The notes under the pieces: model-generated | Databases searched by the model: none | Told to the model about the DNA's origin: nothing | What the model saw: the letters and a program-made list of their open reading frames with translations, nothing else | Shown: piece by piece, positions 38,295-48,122 of the stretch | How the letters are laid out: each line of letters starts with the position of its first letter | How positions within the stretch are numbered: position 1 is the first letter of the stretch | Source: Aquipseudomonas alcaligenes | Lineage (GTDB): Bacteria > Pseudomonadota > Gammaproteobacteria > Pseudomonadales > Pseudomonadaceae | Reading direction: 5' to 3' | DNA: 64,000 nt | Assembly: GCF_003205495.1 (NCBI RefSeq) | Contig: NZ_QJRX01000009.1 | Location: 153,980 to 217,979, forward strand | Program-made: the position numbers and the translations under genes

Positions 38295-38756
38295 ATGCGT
38301 TTTGCACTGATGTTGCTGTTGTGCCTGGTCGTGCCGAATCTGGAGGCCAGCGAGGCGCCGCTGGAAGTCAGGGGGGCCACCACGGTGAACGCGGCGCAGG
38401 CGCGCCAGCTCTACGAGCTTGGCGTGCTGTTCATCGATGTACGGCCGGCCCGCGAGTGGAGCTGGGGCCACGTGCATGGTGCCCTGCACATGGCGCTGGA
38501 CGGGCGTTTCGCCGACCTGGCCCAGCCTGACTGGCCGCGTGGCATGCCGATGGTGCTGTACTGCGACAGCGAGGTCTGCCCGCAGGGCGCCGAGGCCGCG
38601 CGCCGCGCCGTGGGCTGGGGCTATCAGCAGGTGTACTACTTCCGCTCCGGCTACTTCGCCTGGCAGTTGCTGGACTTTCCCCAGGGCAAGGGCAGCGCCG
38701 GCGAGCTGATCGCCTTCATTCCCGGGGCGCCGCCAACAGCGGCGGGGCCGGACTGA
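38295..38756 (+). CDS. Exported rhodanese-like protein
   Basis: 153 residues. A signal peptide (about 1-19, MRFALMLLLCLVVPNLEA) is followed by one rhodanese domain: GVLFIDVRPAREWSWGHVHG, and the active-site loop with Cys90 in VLYCDSEVCPQGAEAARRA (second Cys at 95). Periplasmic single-domain rhodaneses move sulfane sulfur or act in thiol chemistry; the substrate here is unknown. The start follows GAGGAGG. The 3' end overlaps the convergent flhB-like gene by 41 bp. Confidence 0.85.
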   Translation: MRFALMLLLCLVVPNLEASEAPLEVRGATTVNAAQARQLYELGVLFIDVRPAREWSWGHVHGALHMALDGRFADLAQPDWPRGMPMVLYCDSEVCPQGAEAARRAVGWGYQQVYYFRSGYFAWQLLDFPQGKGSAGELIAFIPGAPPTAAGPD

Positions 38757-39066
38757 CCCGGTCTGGCGTGACGTCGCGCTCCGCCGGATCCTCGACGAAA
38801 CCGTCCGGGCGCTTGCCCTTCAGGTACCAGGCGAAGGCGATGATCTCGGCAATGCTGCGGTACAGCGGCTCGGGGATCGCATCGCCCAGTTCCAGGCGAG
38901 CCAGCAGGCGTACCAGCTCGGCATTCTCGTAGATCGGCACCTCGTACTCGCGGGCGATGGCCAGGATGGCTTCCGCCAGTTCATCGTCGCCCTTGGCGGT
39001 CAGGCTGGGAGCGCTGGCGCCGTCGTAGGAGAGGGCGATGGCCTGGCGTGGTGCTTTGTGCTTCAT
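38716..39066 (-). CDS. Short FlhB C-terminal-domain homologue
   Basis: 116 residues from the ATG at 39066 (MKHKAPRQAIALSYDGASAP). It resembles the cytoplasmic part of FlhB after the cleavage site: EYEVPIYENAELVRLLARLE and YRSIAEIIAFAWYLKGKRPD. It has no membrane helices and no NPTH motif. Such stand-alone FlhB-like (FlhX/EscU-related) proteins can replace the cleaved FlhB fragment in some bacteria. ATG overlaps the stop of the fliK-like gene (ATGA), so the two are translationally coupled. Confidence 0.85.
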   Translation of the reverse strand: MKHKAPRQAIALSYDGASAPSLTAKGDDELAEAILAIAREYEVPIYENAELVRLLARLELGDAIPEPLYRSIAEIIAFAWYLKGKRPDGFVEDPAERDVTPDRVSPAPPLLAAPRE

Positions 39067-40610
39067 GCGGTCTCGTCCACCCAGCGCTGTTCCAGATGAG
39101 TCTTCGGCCCTTGTGGCGGCATGCCCTGGCGACAGCTCAGCTCGCCGACCTCCAGGCCGGAGCCCTGCAGGCGCTGGCGCAGGTTGTCCAGTTCGCGGTC
39201 GATCAGCTGCGCGGTGTCGGCACGCTCGGCCCACAGCTGGCTGGACAGACTGCCGCGCAGCAGCTGTGCCTGCACCTGCAGCGGCCCCAGGGGATCGAGG
39301 TCGAAAGCCAGCTCGATGCGCCACAGGGTTTCCTTCTGCTCCTTGCCGCCCTGCGCGCCGGACTCCTCGCGCTGCAGCTTGACCTGCAGGGGTACCACGT
39401 CCTGCTGGTTGCGCATCGGCAGCTCCAGCTGCCAGGTGGTCAGCAGGTTGCCTTCCGGGGTCACCTGGGTCTGCGCCAGGCTCGACAGCTGGTGGGTCTG
39501 CAGGCGCGACACGGCGGCCGCGGCCAGCTTGAGCAGGGTTTCCAGGTCGGCCTCTTCGTCCATTGACTGCAGCAGGCGCGAGGGCAGGGGGAAGCTCATG
39601 GCCTGCTGCCGCAGGCTGGCCTGGCCGAGTGCGCCCAGGGCATTGCGGACGAAGCTGGGCAGGGCCTGCGCCAGGGCATTGCCGGCGTTGGCCGAGGGTA
39701 GGGCAGCACTGCCAGGCAGGCTGGGCAGCAGCTGGGCGACCAGGCGCAGCAGGTTGGCCTTGAGATCCTGCGGCAGCTGCTGGGTCTGGCCGCCGAGCAG
39801 CTTGGCTTCGAGGAACACGCCGCTCTGCTCCATGGCCTTGGCCAGGCCGTCGGCGCTACCCAGCTGCTTGCCGTCGGGCAGCAGGCCGAGCAGCTTGTCG
39901 ATGCTGGCGCGCAGTTCGGTCGGCAGGCCATCCTGCCGGGCCATGCCCTGTAGGCCCTTGAACAGGCCCTCCAGCGAGCCCTGGCGACCTTGCTGGGCCG
40001 CCAGTTGCTGGCCCAGCACCAGTTGGTCCAGTCGGCCGCTCAGGGGCAGGAATCCGAGGCTCTGGCTGCCTTGTACCTGAGCGGTGAGCAGGCTGCCCAG
40101 CGGCAGCGGCAATGGCGTCTCCACGCTCAGCTTGCTGCCGGCCAGTGGCGTGTTGAGCAGGTTGACCACCACCCGGTACAGGGCCTGCTGGGCCTTGAGT
40201 TGGGCGATCTGTTCACGGGCCTCGACCTTGCCCTGCAGCAGGGTGCCGACCGGCAGCTGCTCCAGGTCCAGGCTGGTCAGCAGCTTGCTGTCGCCGCCCT
40301 GCAGGGCCAGCGCCAGGCGTGTTTCCGACAGCGCGGTGACGGTCAGCGCGGTGCCCTGGGCCAGTGGCCGTGGGCTGCTGGCCTGCAGGGTGGCCTGCTT
40401 GCCGCTGTCCAGTGTCAGCTTGAGCAGCAGCTGGAAGCTTTGCGCGGTTTCCTTGGCCGCCAGCACCTCGGCCTTGGCGGTCTCGCCGGCGGCCAGCAGG
40501 CCTTCCAGGGGCTGCAGCAGCTTCACCGCCAGGTCGGCGGCGCTGACCTGGGCGGGGCGCACGGCCGCTGGCGTCGCGGGGAGCGGGCGAGGACTGCTGA
40601 TTTCTGCCAT
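39063..40610 (-). CDS. Second FliK-like hook-length control family protein
   Basis: 515 residues from the ATG at 40610; a TTG at 40631 is an alternative and neither has a strong ribosome-binding site. Gln/Leu-rich throughout (about 60-400). The C-terminal Flg_hook-like domain includes LDPLGPLQVQAQLLRGSLSS and NLRQRLQGSGLEVGELSCRQ. Distinct from the fliK at 17 kb, which has the usual AEIQLDPAELGRLEV motif. Coupled with the FlhB C-domain homologue it forms a mini substrate-switch pair of unknown role, conserved in position in some pseudomonads. Confidence 0.82.
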   Translation of the reverse strand: MAEISSPRPLPATPAAVRPAQVSAADLAVKLLQPLEGLLAAGETAKAEVLAAKETAQSFQLLLKLTLDSGKQATLQASSPRPLAQGTALTVTALSETRLALALQGGDSKLLTSLDLEQLPVGTLLQGKVEAREQIAQLKAQQALYRVVVNLLNTPLAGSKLSVETPLPLPLGSLLTAQVQGSQSLGFLPLSGRLDQLVLGQQLAAQQGRQGSLEGLFKGLQGMARQDGLPTELRASIDKLLGLLPDGKQLGSADGLAKAMEQSGVFLEAKLLGGQTQQLPQDLKANLLRLVAQLLPSLPGSAALPSANAGNALAQALPSFVRNALGALGQASLRQQAMSFPLPSRLLQSMDEEADLETLLKLAAAAVSRLQTHQLSSLAQTQVTPEGNLLTTWQLELPMRNQQDVVPLQVKLQREESGAQGGKEQKETLWRIELAFDLDPLGPLQVQAQLLRGSLSSQLWAERADTAQLIDRELDNLRQRLQGSGLEVGELSCRQGMPPQGPKTHLEQRWVDETA

Positions 40611-40640
40611 GGCCGGGTTACACCCTGTCAAAAAGCCGGC

Positions 40641-40669
40641 TTCGGAGGGTGAAGCCCGGCATGTATAAT
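40641..40669 (+). promoter_or_regulatory. Sigma-70-type promoter for the ccm operon
   Basis: A perfect TATAAT (40664-40669) lies 17 nt after a weak -35 (TTCGGA, 40641-40646) and 90 nt before the ccmA start. This is the only good -10 in the 149-bp divergent region between the fliK-like gene and ccmA. Confidence 0.6.
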
Positions 40670-40759
40670 GCTGCCCCGTTCGGGCTGGCTATGCGGTCAA
40701 CTTGCCACAGTATAGCGGCCAGCCCCCCTCCGACTTGAACCCCTGCGGGACGCCATGCA

Positions 40760-41395
40760 GTGACCAGTCCACGACTCCAAGCCGTTGCCCTCGCCTGCGA
40801 GCGGGACTGGCGCCTGCTCTTCGACGGCCTGGAACTGGACCTCGCCGGTGGCACCCTGCTGCAGGTGGCCGGGCCCAACGGCAGCGGCAAGACCAGCCTG
40901 CTGCGCCTGCTCGCTGGGCTGATGCAGCCGACCGCTGGCGAAGTGCTGCTAAACGGCAAGCCGCTGGCCCGCCAGCATGGCGAGCTTGGCCGCAGCCTGC
41001 TGTGGATCGGCCATGCCGCCGGGATCAAGGGCCTGCTCACCGCCGAGGAAAACCTGGCCTGGCTCTGCGCCCTGCACCAGCCGGCCCCCCGCGAGGCGAT
41101 TTGGCAGGCGCTGGAGGCGGTGGGCCTGCGCGGCTTCGAGGATGTGCCCTGTCACACCCTGTCTGCCGGTCAGCAGCGCCGCGTGGCCCTGGCCAGGTTG
41201 TACCTGGGGGCGCCGCCGCTGTGGATTCTCGACGAACCTTTCACCGCCCTCGATAAGCAGGGCGTGGCGCAGCTGGAGGCCCATCTGGCGGCGCATTGCG
41301 AGCAGGGTGGCCTGGTGGTGCTGACCACCCACCACAGCCTGCAGCAGACCCCCTCCGGTTATCGGGTACTCGACCTGGGGCAGCGCAGCGAATGA
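40760..41395 (+). CDS. ccmA: Heme exporter ATP-binding protein CcmA
   Basis: 211 residues from GTG 40760. ABC ATPase: Walker [10 protein letters not shown], signature [14 protein letters not shown], Walker [13 protein letters not shown] and switch His in LTTHHSLQ. With CcmB it powers release of holo-CcmE. First gene of ccmABCDEFGHI; its stop overlaps the ccmB start (ATGA). Confidence 0.97.
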   Translation: MTSPRLQAVALACERDWRLLFDGLELDLAGGTLLQVAGPNGSGKTSLLRLLAGLMQPTAGEVLLNGKPLARQHGELGRSLLWIGHAAGIKGLLTAEENLAWLCALHQPAPREAIWQALEAVGLRGFEDVPCHTLSAGQQRRVALARLYLGAPPLWILDEPFTALDKQGVAQLEAHLAAHCEQGGLVVLTTHHSLQQTPSGYRVLDLGQRSE

Positions 41396-42063
41396 ACAAC
41401 GTCTTCCTCCTGCTGCTGGCCCGCGAGTCGCGCCTGCTGTTCCGTCGCCCGGCCGAGCTGGCCAACCCGCTGGTGTTCTTCGCCATCGTCATCGCCCTGT
41501 TCCCGCTGGCGGTCGGCCCGGAGACCAATCTGTTACAGACCTTGTCGCCGGGGCTGATCTGGGTTGCGGCGCTGCTGGCCGTGCTGCTCTCGCTGGACGG
41601 GCTGTTCCGCAGCGATTTCGAGGATGGCTCGCTGGAGCAGTGGGTCCTTTCGTCGCACCCGCTGCCCCTTCTGGTCCTGGCCAAGGTGCTGGCACACTGG
41701 CTGTTCTCGGGGTTGGCCCTGGTGCTGCTGGCGCCGTTGCTGGCGCTGATGCTCGGCCTGCCGGGGCGCTGCCTGCCGGTACTGCTGCTGTCGCTGCTGC
41801 TCGGCACCCCGGTGCTCAGCCTGCTCGGCGCAGTAGGCGCGGCGCTGACTGTTGGTCTCAAGCGCGGTGGCCTGCTGCTGGCGCTGTTGATACTGCCGCT
41901 GTACATCCCGGTGCTGATCCTCGGCAGCGGGGCGCTGCAGGCGGCTCTGCAAGGATTGCCGGCGACCGGCCACCTGTTGTGGCTGGCCAGCCTGACCGCC
42001 CTGGCGGTCACCCTGACACCCTTTGCAATCGGCGCCGGGCTGAAGATCAGCGTCGGCGAATAA
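41392..42063 (+). CDS. ccmB: Heme exporter membrane protein CcmB
   Basis: 223 residues from ATG 41392, with six hydrophobic segments. [20 protein letters not shown] and the [20 protein letters not shown] block are family-typical. The frame is open upstream inside ccmA but is not used. Confidence 0.96.
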   Translation: MNNVFLLLLARESRLLFRRPAELANPLVFFAIVIALFPLAVGPETNLLQTLSPGLIWVAALLAVLLSLDGLFRSDFEDGSLEQWVLSSHPLPLLVLAKVLAHWLFSGLALVLLAPLLALMLGLPGRCLPVLLLSLLLGTPVLSLLGAVGAALTVGLKRGGLLLALLILPLYIPVLILGSGALQAALQGLPATGHLLWLASLTALAVTLTPFAIGAGLKISVGE

Positions 42064-42075
42064 CCAAGAGTTGGC

Positions 42076-42837
42076 GTGAAGATGAAGTGGACTTGGTTCC
42101 ATCAATGGGGTTCGCCCAAGTGGTTCTACGAACGTAGCGGCCGCTGGCTGCCGTGGCTGGCCGCCGCCGCCGTTCTGCTGCTGGTGGTCGGCATCGTTTG
42201 GGGCCTGGCCTTCGCGCCACCGGAGAAGTACCAGGGCAACAGCTACCGGATCATCTACATCCACGTGCCGGCGGCCTTCCTTGCCCAGTCCTGCTACCTG
42301 CTGATGGCGGTGGCCGGACTGGTCGGCCTGGTGTGGAAGATGAAGCTGGCCGACGTGGCCCTGCAGCAGGCCGCGCCGATCGGCGCCTGGCTGTGCTTCG
42401 TCGCGCTGGTCACCGGGGCCATCTGGGGCAAGCCGACCTGGGGCACCTACTGGGTGTGGGACGCGCGCCTGACCTCGATGCTGATCCTGCTGTTCCTCTA
42501 TTTCGGCATCATCGCCCTGGGCAACGCCATCTCCAATCGTGACAGCGCGGCCAAGGCCTGCGCCGTGCTGGCGCTGGTCGGCGCAGTGAACATCCCGATC
42601 ATCCAGAAGTCGGTGGAGTGGTGGAACACCTTGCACCAGCCGGCCACCTTCAAGGTCACCGGCAAGGCCAGCATGAGCATGGAGATGTGGCTGCCGCTTC
42701 TGCTCTGCGTACTCGGTTTCTACTGCTTCCTCGGCGCCGTGCTGCTCTATCGCATGCGCACCGAGGTGCTCAAGCGCGAGGCCCGCAGCAGCTGGGTGCG
42801 TGCCGAAGTGGCAAGGCTGGTGGAGGGCAGGGCATGA
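42076..42837 (+). CDS. ccmC: Cytochrome c maturation protein CcmC
   Basis: 253 residues from GTG 42076, or 251 from ATG 42082. Six membrane helices and the heme-handling WWD domain [20 protein letters not shown]. Conserved periplasmic His residues lie in [12 protein letters not shown] and WWNTLHQPA. CcmC loads heme onto CcmE. Confidence 0.97.
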   Translation: MKMKWTWFHQWGSPKWFYERSGRWLPWLAAAAVLLLVVGIVWGLAFAPPEKYQGNSYRIIYIHVPAAFLAQSCYLLMAVAGLVGLVWKMKLADVALQQAAPIGAWLCFVALVTGAIWGKPTWGTYWVWDARLTSMLILLFLYFGIIALGNAISNRDSAAKACAVLALVGAVNIPIIQKSVEWWNTLHQPATFKVTGKASMSMEMWLPLLLCVLGFYCFLGAVLLYRMRTEVLKREARSSWVRAEVARLVEGRA

Positions 42838-43010
42838 GCTTCGAATCCTTCGGCGATTTCCTCGCCATGGGCAACCATGGCCCCTACGTGTGGTCGGCCT
42901 ACGCCATCAGCCTGGCGGTGCTGGCGCTGAACGTGGTGCTGCCGATCCTCGCGCGTCGACGTTATCTGCAAGACGAGGCGCGCCGTTTGCGCCGGGAGAA
43001 GCAACAGTGA
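42834..43010 (+). CDS. ccmD: Heme exporter small protein CcmD
   Basis: 58 residues from ATG 42834 ([20 protein letters not shown]). One membrane helix (about 18-40) and a charged cytoplasmic tail ([17 protein letters not shown]), typical of CcmD. It overlaps ccmC by 4 nt and ccmE by 4 nt. It is needed for release of holo-CcmE from the CcmC complex. Confidence 0.95.
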   Translation: MSFESFGDFLAMGNHGPYVWSAYAISLAVLALNVVLPILARRRYLQDEARRLRREKQQ

Positions 43011-43462
43011 ACGCGGTCCGCAAGAAACGCCTGTATATCGTTCTGGCCATCCTGGTCGGCGTCTCCGCCGCCGTCGCCCTGGCGCTGACGGCGCTGCAGG
43101 AGAACATCAACCTGTTCTACACCCCGACCCAGATCGCCAATGGCGAGGCGCCCCAGGATACCCGCATCCGCGCCGGCGGCATGGTGGCCAAGGACTCGGT
43201 CAAGCGTTCCGCCGACTCGTTGGACGTCGAGTTCGTGGTCACCGACTTCGCCAAGAATGTGACCATCCGCTACCGCGGCATCCTGCCGGACCTGTTCCGC
43301 GAGGAACAGGGCATAGTCGCCCTCGGCAAGCTGGGCGCGGACGGCGTTCTGGTGGCCGACGAGGTGCTGGCCAAGCACGACGAGAACTACATGCCGCCGG
43401 AAGTGACCAAGGCGCTCAAGGAGAGCGGTAAGCTGCCGGCCGACGCTGAGGTCAAGCCATGA
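43007..43462 (+). CDS. ccmE: Periplasmic heme chaperone CcmE
   Basis: 151 residues from GTG 43007 overlapping the ccmD stop. N-terminal membrane anchor (about 8-29), OB-fold domain, and covalent heme-binding His124 in [13 protein letters not shown] with Tyr128. Confidence 0.97.
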   Translation: MNAVRKKRLYIVLAILVGVSAAVALALTALQENINLFYTPTQIANGEAPQDTRIRAGGMVAKDSVKRSADSLDVEFVVTDFAKNVTIRYRGILPDLFREEQGIVALGKLGADGVLVADEVLAKHDENYMPPEVTKALKESGKLPADAEVKP

Positions 43463-45447
43463 CTGCCGCTTTGATGATTCCGGAGCTGGGCCACCTGGCC
43501 CTGATCCTCGCCCTGTGTCTGGCCGTGGTGCAGTCGAGCCTGCCGCTGGTCGGCGCCTGGCTGGGCGACCGCCAGTGGATGGGCCTGGCCCAACCGGCGG
43601 CCTGGGGCCAGTTCGCCATGCTGGCCTTCGCCTTCGCCTGCCTGACCTGGGCCTTCATGGCCGACGACTTCTCCGTGGCCTACGTGGCGCAGAACTCCAA
43701 CAGCGCCTTGCCCTGGTACTACAAGTTCAGCGCCGTGTGGGGCGCTCACGAGGGCTCGCTGCTGCTGTGGGCACTGATCCTGGCCGGCTGGACCTTTGCC
43801 GTGGCGATTTTCTCGCGCCAGCTGCCGGACGAGATGCTGGCACGCGTGCTGGCCGTGATGGGCATGATCAGCGTCGGCTTCCTGCTGTTTCTGATCATCA
43901 CCTCCAACCCCTTCGCGCGCCTGCTGCCCAACAGTCCGGCCGATGGCCGTGACCTGAACCCGTTGCTGCAGGACTTCGGCCTGATCGTCCACCCGCCGAT
44001 GCTGTATATGGGCTATGTCGGCTTCTCGGTGGCCTTCGCTTTCGCCATCGCCGCCTTGCTCGGCGGTAAGCTGGACGCCGCCTGGGCGCGCTGGTCGCGG
44101 CCCTGGACCATAGTCGCCTGGGCCTTCCTCGGTGTCGGTATCGCCCTCGGCTCCTGGTGGGCCTACTACGAGCTGGGCTGGGGCGGCTGGTGGTTCTGGG
44201 ACCCGGTAGAGAACGCCTCGTTCATGCCCTGGCTGGTCGGCACCGCGCTGATCCACTCCCTGGCGGTGACCGAGAAACGTGGCGTGTTCAAGAGCTGGAC
44301 CGTGCTGCTGGCCATCGCCGCGTTTTCCCTGAGCCTGCTCGGCACCTTCCTGGTCCGCTCCGGTGTGCTCACCTCGGTGCATGCCTTCGCCAACGACCCC
44401 GAGCGCGGCGTGTTCATCCTGGTGTTCCTGCTGATCGTGGTTGGCAGTTCGCTGGCGCTGTTCGCCCTGCGCGCACCGGTGGTCAAGAGCCAGGTCGGCT
44501 TTGCCCTGTGGTCGCGCGAGACCCTGTTGCTGGGCAACAACCTGGTTCTGGTGGTGTCGGCTGCCATGATTCTGCTCGGCACCCTCTATCCGCTGGTGTT
44601 GGATGCCCTGACCGGCGCCAAGCTGTCGGTTGGCCCGCCGTATTTCAACGCGCTGTTCGTGCCGCTGATGGCGCTGCTGATGCTGGTCATGGCGGTCGGC
44701 GTGCTGGTGCGCTGGAAGGACACGCCGGTGCAGTGGCTACTCGGCATGCTCACCCCGGTGCTGGTCGGCGCCGTGATCCTCGGCTTCATCGCCAGCTGGG
44801 CTTTCGGCGACTTCCACTGGAGCGTGCTGGCGGTGTTCCTGCTGGCCTTCTGGGTGCTGCTGGCCGGCGTCCGCGACCTGCTCGACAAGTGTCGGCACAA
44901 GGGCCTGTTCAAGGGCATGCGCAGCCTCTCCAGCAGCTACTGGGGGATGCATCTGGCACACCTGGGGATGGCCGTTTGCGCCATCGGTGTGGTGCTGGTC
45001 AGCCATAGCAGTGCCGAGCGCGACCTGCGCCTGGCGCCGGGCGAGTCGCTGGAGCTGGGCGGCTATCGGTTCGTCTTCGAAGGCGCCGAGCATTTCGAAG
45101 GCCCCAACTTCACTTCGGACAAAGGCACCGTACGCGTGCTGGAGGACGGCGAGGAAGTCGCCGTGCTGCACCCGGAGAAGCGTCTGTACACCGTGCAGCA
45201 GATGCCGATGACCGAGGCCGGCATCGACGCCGGCTTCACCCGCGATCTCTACGTCGCCCTCGGCGAGCCGCTGGAGAATGGCGCCTGGGCCGTGCGCGTG
45301 CACATCAAGCCCTACGTACGCTGGATCTGGCTGGGTGGTCTGATGATGGGCCTGGGCGGCCTGCTGGCGGCCTTCGACCCGCGCTACCGGGTCAAGGTAC
45401 GTACCCGCGTGCGTGACGTTCTCGGCCTGAAGGAGGCTGCAGCATGA
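43459..45447 (+). CDS. ccmF: Cytochrome c heme lyase subunit CcmF
   Basis: 662 residues with about 14-15 membrane helices. The WWD domain is [40 protein letters not shown] and [14 protein letters not shown] are family blocks. It joins heme from CcmE to the CXXCH motif of apocytochromes with CcmH and CcmI. Confidence 0.98.
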   Translation: MTAALMIPELGHLALILALCLAVVQSSLPLVGAWLGDRQWMGLAQPAAWGQFAMLAFAFACLTWAFMADDFSVAYVAQNSNSALPWYYKFSAVWGAHEGSLLLWALILAGWTFAVAIFSRQLPDEMLARVLAVMGMISVGFLLFLIITSNPFARLLPNSPADGRDLNPLLQDFGLIVHPPMLYMGYVGFSVAFAFAIAALLGGKLDAAWARWSRPWTIVAWAFLGVGIALGSWWAYYELGWGGWWFWDPVENASFMPWLVGTALIHSLAVTEKRGVFKSWTVLLAIAAFSLSLLGTFLVRSGVLTSVHAFANDPERGVFILVFLLIVVGSSLALFALRAPVVKSQVGFALWSRETLLLGNNLVLVVSAAMILLGTLYPLVLDALTGAKLSVGPPYFNALFVPLMALLMLVMAVGVLVRWKDTPVQWLLGMLTPVLVGAVILGFIASWAFGDFHWSVLAVFLLAFWVLLAGVRDLLDKCRHKGLFKGMRSLSSSYWGMHLAHLGMAVCAIGVVLVSHSSAERDLRLAPGESLELGGYRFVFEGAEHFEGPNFTSDKGTVRVLEDGEEVAVLHPEKRLYTVQQMPMTEAGIDAGFTRDLYVALGEPLENGAWAVRVHIKPYVRWIWLGGLMMGLGGLLAAFDPRYRVKVRTRVRDVLGLKEAAA

Positions 45448-45977
45448 AACGCCTGATCCTGTTGCTGCCGCTGGCGCTGTTCCTGGGCATGGCACTGTTT
45501 CTCTATCGCGGCCTGTTCCTCGATCCGCAGGAGCTGCCCTCGGCGCTGATCGACAAGCCGTTGCCGGCCTTCAGCCTGCCCGACCTGAAGGACGAGCAGC
45601 GCCTGATCACCGAGAAGGACCTCAAGGGGCCGGCCTTGGTCAACGTCTGGGCCACCTGGTGCCCGACCTGCAAGGCCGAGCACCAGATGCTCAACCAGCT
45701 GGCCAAGGCTGGCGTGGTGATCCATGGCGTCAACTACAAGGACGACAGCGTGGCCGCGCGCCAGTGGCTCAAGGACTATCTCGATCCCTATCAGGTCAAT
45801 GTCGCCGACCCGCAAGGCTCGCTGGGCATCAACCTGGGCGTGTATGGCGCGCCCGAGACCTTCCTCATCGATGCCCAGGGCATCATCCGCCACAAGTACG
45901 TGGGCGCCATCGATGAGCGCGTCTGGCGCGAGGAACTGGCGCCGCGCTACCAGGCGCTGCTGGAGGACCAGCCGTGA
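45444..45977 (+). CDS. ccmG: Thiol:disulfide interchange protein CcmG (DsbE)
   Basis: 177 residues: N-terminal anchor (about 3-22) and a thioredoxin fold with the active site WATWCPTCKAEH (Cys73, Cys76) and the cis-Pro region YGAPETFLID. It keeps the apocytochrome/CcmH thiols reduced. Overlaps ccmF and ccmH by 4 nt each. Confidence 0.97.
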   Translation: MKRLILLLPLALFLGMALFLYRGLFLDPQELPSALIDKPLPAFSLPDLKDEQRLITEKDLKGPALVNVWATWCPTCKAEHQMLNQLAKAGVVIHGVNYKDDSVAARQWLKDYLDPYQVNVADPQGSLGINLGVYGAPETFLIDAQGIIRHKYVGAIDERVWREELAPRYQALLEDQP

Positions 45978-46459
45978 AACGCCTGCTGATCGCCTGCCTG
46001 CTCGGCCTCTCCCTAGTCGGCGTGGCCCGCGCCGCCATCGACACCTACGAGTTCAAGGACGAGGTCGAGCGTGAGCGTTTCCGCAGCCTCACCGAGGAGC
46101 TGCGCTGCCCCAAGTGCCAGAACCAGAACATCGCCGACTCGAATGCGCCGATTGCCACCGACCTGCGCCGCGAGATCTACCGCATGCTCGACGAGGGGCG
46201 CAGCGACAAGGAGATCGTCGATTTCCTGGTCATGCGTTATGGCGACTTCGTGATGTACAAGCCGCCGCTGGACAGCCGCACCTGGCTGCTCTGGTACGGC
46301 CCCTTCGGCCTGCTGGGCCTGGGCGCCGTCGTGCTCTGCGTGCTGGTGCTGCGCCGGCGCAAGGTCGAGCGGGCGCCCGCGCAGGTCGCCCTGAGCGCCG
46401 CCGAACGTGAGCGCCTCGACGCTCTGCTGAAAGAAAACCGGGATACCCAAGACAGATGA
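45974..46459 (+). CDS. ccmH: Cytochrome c maturation protein CcmH
   Basis: 161 residues: signal peptide (1-20, ending GVARA), redox motif [19 protein letters not shown] (Cys45, Cys48), then a membrane helix (about 96-118) and a short cytoplasmic tail. This is the short CcmH (CycL) form; the TPR part is the separate next gene. Confidence 0.97.
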   Translation: MKRLLIACLLGLSLVGVARAAIDTYEFKDEVERERFRSLTEELRCPKCQNQNIADSNAPIATDLRREIYRMLDEGRSDKEIVDFLVMRYGDFVMYKPPLDSRTWLLWYGPFGLLGLGAVVLCVLVLRRRKVERAPAQVALSAAERERLDALLKENRDTQDR

Positions 46460-47652
46460 TCGAATTCTGGCTCGCCGTCGGCCTGCTCTTGCTGGTCGGC
46501 ACGGCTTTTCTGCTGATTCCCGTGCTGCGCGGCCGCCGCGCCCAGGCCGAGGAAGACCGTACCGCACTCAACGTCGCCCTGTACCAGGAGCGTCTGGCCG
46601 AACTCACCGCCCAGCGCGAGGCGGGCATCCTGACCGTCGAACAGTTCGACGCCGGCCAGGCCGAGGCTGCGCGCGAGCTGCTGGCCGATACCGAGGGCGG
46701 CAGGGGCGGGCGTATCCATCGCCTGGGCAAGGCGCTGCCGTTGCTGATGGCGCTGGCCGTGCCGGGCCTGGCCTTCGGCCTGTACTGGCAGTGGGGCGCC
46801 AGCCAGCAGCTGGCGGCCATGCAGGAGCAGCCATCGATCCAGCGCATGACCGCGCAGCTGGAGCAGGCAGTCAAGGACAATCCCGATTCTTCCGAGGCCT
46901 GGTATTTCCTCGGTCGTATCTACATGGGCGAGGGCCGTGCCGCCGAGGCGGCCAAGGCCTTCGAGCAGGTGATCCGCATCGCCGGGCGTGCGCCTGAGCT
47001 GCTCGGCCAGCTGGCCCAGGCCCGCTACTTCGCCGCCGGCAAGCAGTGGGGCGGCAAGCTGCAGGCGCTGACCGACGAGGCGCTCAAGGGCGACCCGGGC
47101 GAGGTCACCAGCCTCGGCCTGCTGGGTATCGCCGCCTTCGAGGACCAGCGCTTCGCCGATGCCGTCGACTACTGGCAGCGCCTGCTGGCGCAGATGCCGG
47201 CGGACGACCCGTCACGCGCCTCGATCCAGATTGGCATCGACCGTGCCCGTGAGCAGCTGCAGGCCGCCGGCCAGTCGCTGCCCGAGGCACCGGCGGCTCC
47301 GAGCGCGGCGGTGATCAGCGTCAGCGTCGACCTGGCGCCGGAGCTCAAGGCCAAGGTGCAGCCGGGCGATGCGGTGTTCGTCTTCGCCCGCGCCGCCTCC
47401 GGCCCGCCCATGCCGCTGGCGGTCAAGCGCCTGACCGTGGCGGATCTGCCGGCCAAGATCGAGCTCAGCGATGCCGACGCGATGATGGAGCAGCTCAAGC
47501 TCTCCAGCTTCCCCGAGATCCAGCTGGTCGCCCGCGTTTCGCGCAGCGGCGTGGCCACCCAGGGTGAATGGGTCGGACGCGGCCAACCGATATCCAGCAG
47601 CACCCGCGAGCCGCAACAGCTGCTGATCGACAGCCCGGAGCAGGCCCCTTGA
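46456..47652 (+). CDS. ccmI: Cytochrome c maturation protein CcmI (CycH)
   Basis: 398 residues. Two membrane helices (about 3-22 and 95-115) flank a cytoplasmic segment ([20 protein letters not shown]). The periplasmic part has TPR repeats ([40 protein letters not shown]) and a C-terminal beta-rich domain. It holds apocytochromes for CcmF/CcmH. Confidence 0.95.
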   Translation: MIEFWLAVGLLLLVGTAFLLIPVLRGRRAQAEEDRTALNVALYQERLAELTAQREAGILTVEQFDAGQAEAARELLADTEGGRGGRIHRLGKALPLLMALAVPGLAFGLYWQWGASQQLAAMQEQPSIQRMTAQLEQAVKDNPDSSEAWYFLGRIYMGEGRAAEAAKAFEQVIRIAGRAPELLGQLAQARYFAAGKQWGGKLQALTDEALKGDPGEVTSLGLLGIAAFEDQRFADAVDYWQRLLAQMPADDPSRASIQIGIDRAREQLQAAGQSLPEAPAAPSAAVISVSVDLAPELKAKVQPGDAVFVFARAASGPPMPLAVKRLTVADLPAKIELSDADAMMEQLKLSSFPEIQLVARVSRSGVATQGEWVGRGQPISSSTREPQQLLIDSPEQAP

Positions 47653-47963
47653 GGCTCGCCCCGGCACTGCTGGCGCTGGCCCTGGCGGGTTGCTCCCTGC
47701 AACCCGCCATTACGCCCGGGGCGGGTGAGCCCGCACGCCAGCACAGCCATCCGCGCTACGCGCCGCCACCCGGCGGCAATGCCTACTGGGACCCGGCGCT
47801 GGGCGTGTACGTGCTCCAGGGCAGCAGCAAGCTGTATTACCGCGAGCGCGTCTACTACCGCTGGGATCGCGGCTGGAGCTGGGCCAGCAGCCCACGCGGG
47901 CCCTGGCAGCCCACCGACAGCAGCGGCGTGCCGGCCGCTCTGGGGCGCAGCCTAGGTCACTGA
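47649..47963 (+). CDS. Small predicted lipoprotein after ccmI
   Basis: 104 residues from TTG 47649, which overlaps the ccmI stop; GGAG lies 8 nt upstream and there is no ATG or GTG near the signal sequence. The signal peptide ends in lipobox LALAGC, so a lipidated Cys is expected. The mature part is rich in Pro, Tyr, Trp and Arg ([33 protein letters not shown]). No known domain recognised. The operon position suggests co-expression with the ccm genes but not necessarily a role in heme attachment. Confidence 0.7.
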   Translation: MRLAPALLALALAGCSLQPAITPGAGEPARQHSHPRYAPPPGGNAYWDPALGVYVLQGSSKLYYRERVYYRWDRGWSWASSPRGPWQPTDSSGVPAALGRSLGH

Positions 47964-47986
47964 GCGGCGTCACTCCGCGCTCGCCC

Positions 47987-48014
47987 TTGGCCGCGGAAAA
48001 CCCTGTGATACACT
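47987..48014 (+). promoter_or_regulatory. Sigma-70-like promoter upstream of smc
   Basis: TTGGCC (47987-47992), a 16-nt spacer and TACACT (48009-48014) lie just after the lipoprotein gene and about 109 nt before the smc start. Both boxes match four of six consensus bases. Confidence 0.4.
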
Positions 48015-48122
48015 CGCGCGACTTCCCGTTTCGCCCCTTGTCACAAGGATCTCCATGCACTTCATGGCAGCGGACCGCCTCGTCCTGCGCATTTCCCGCC
48101 CGTCCTTCGCGGAGGCCTCGGC

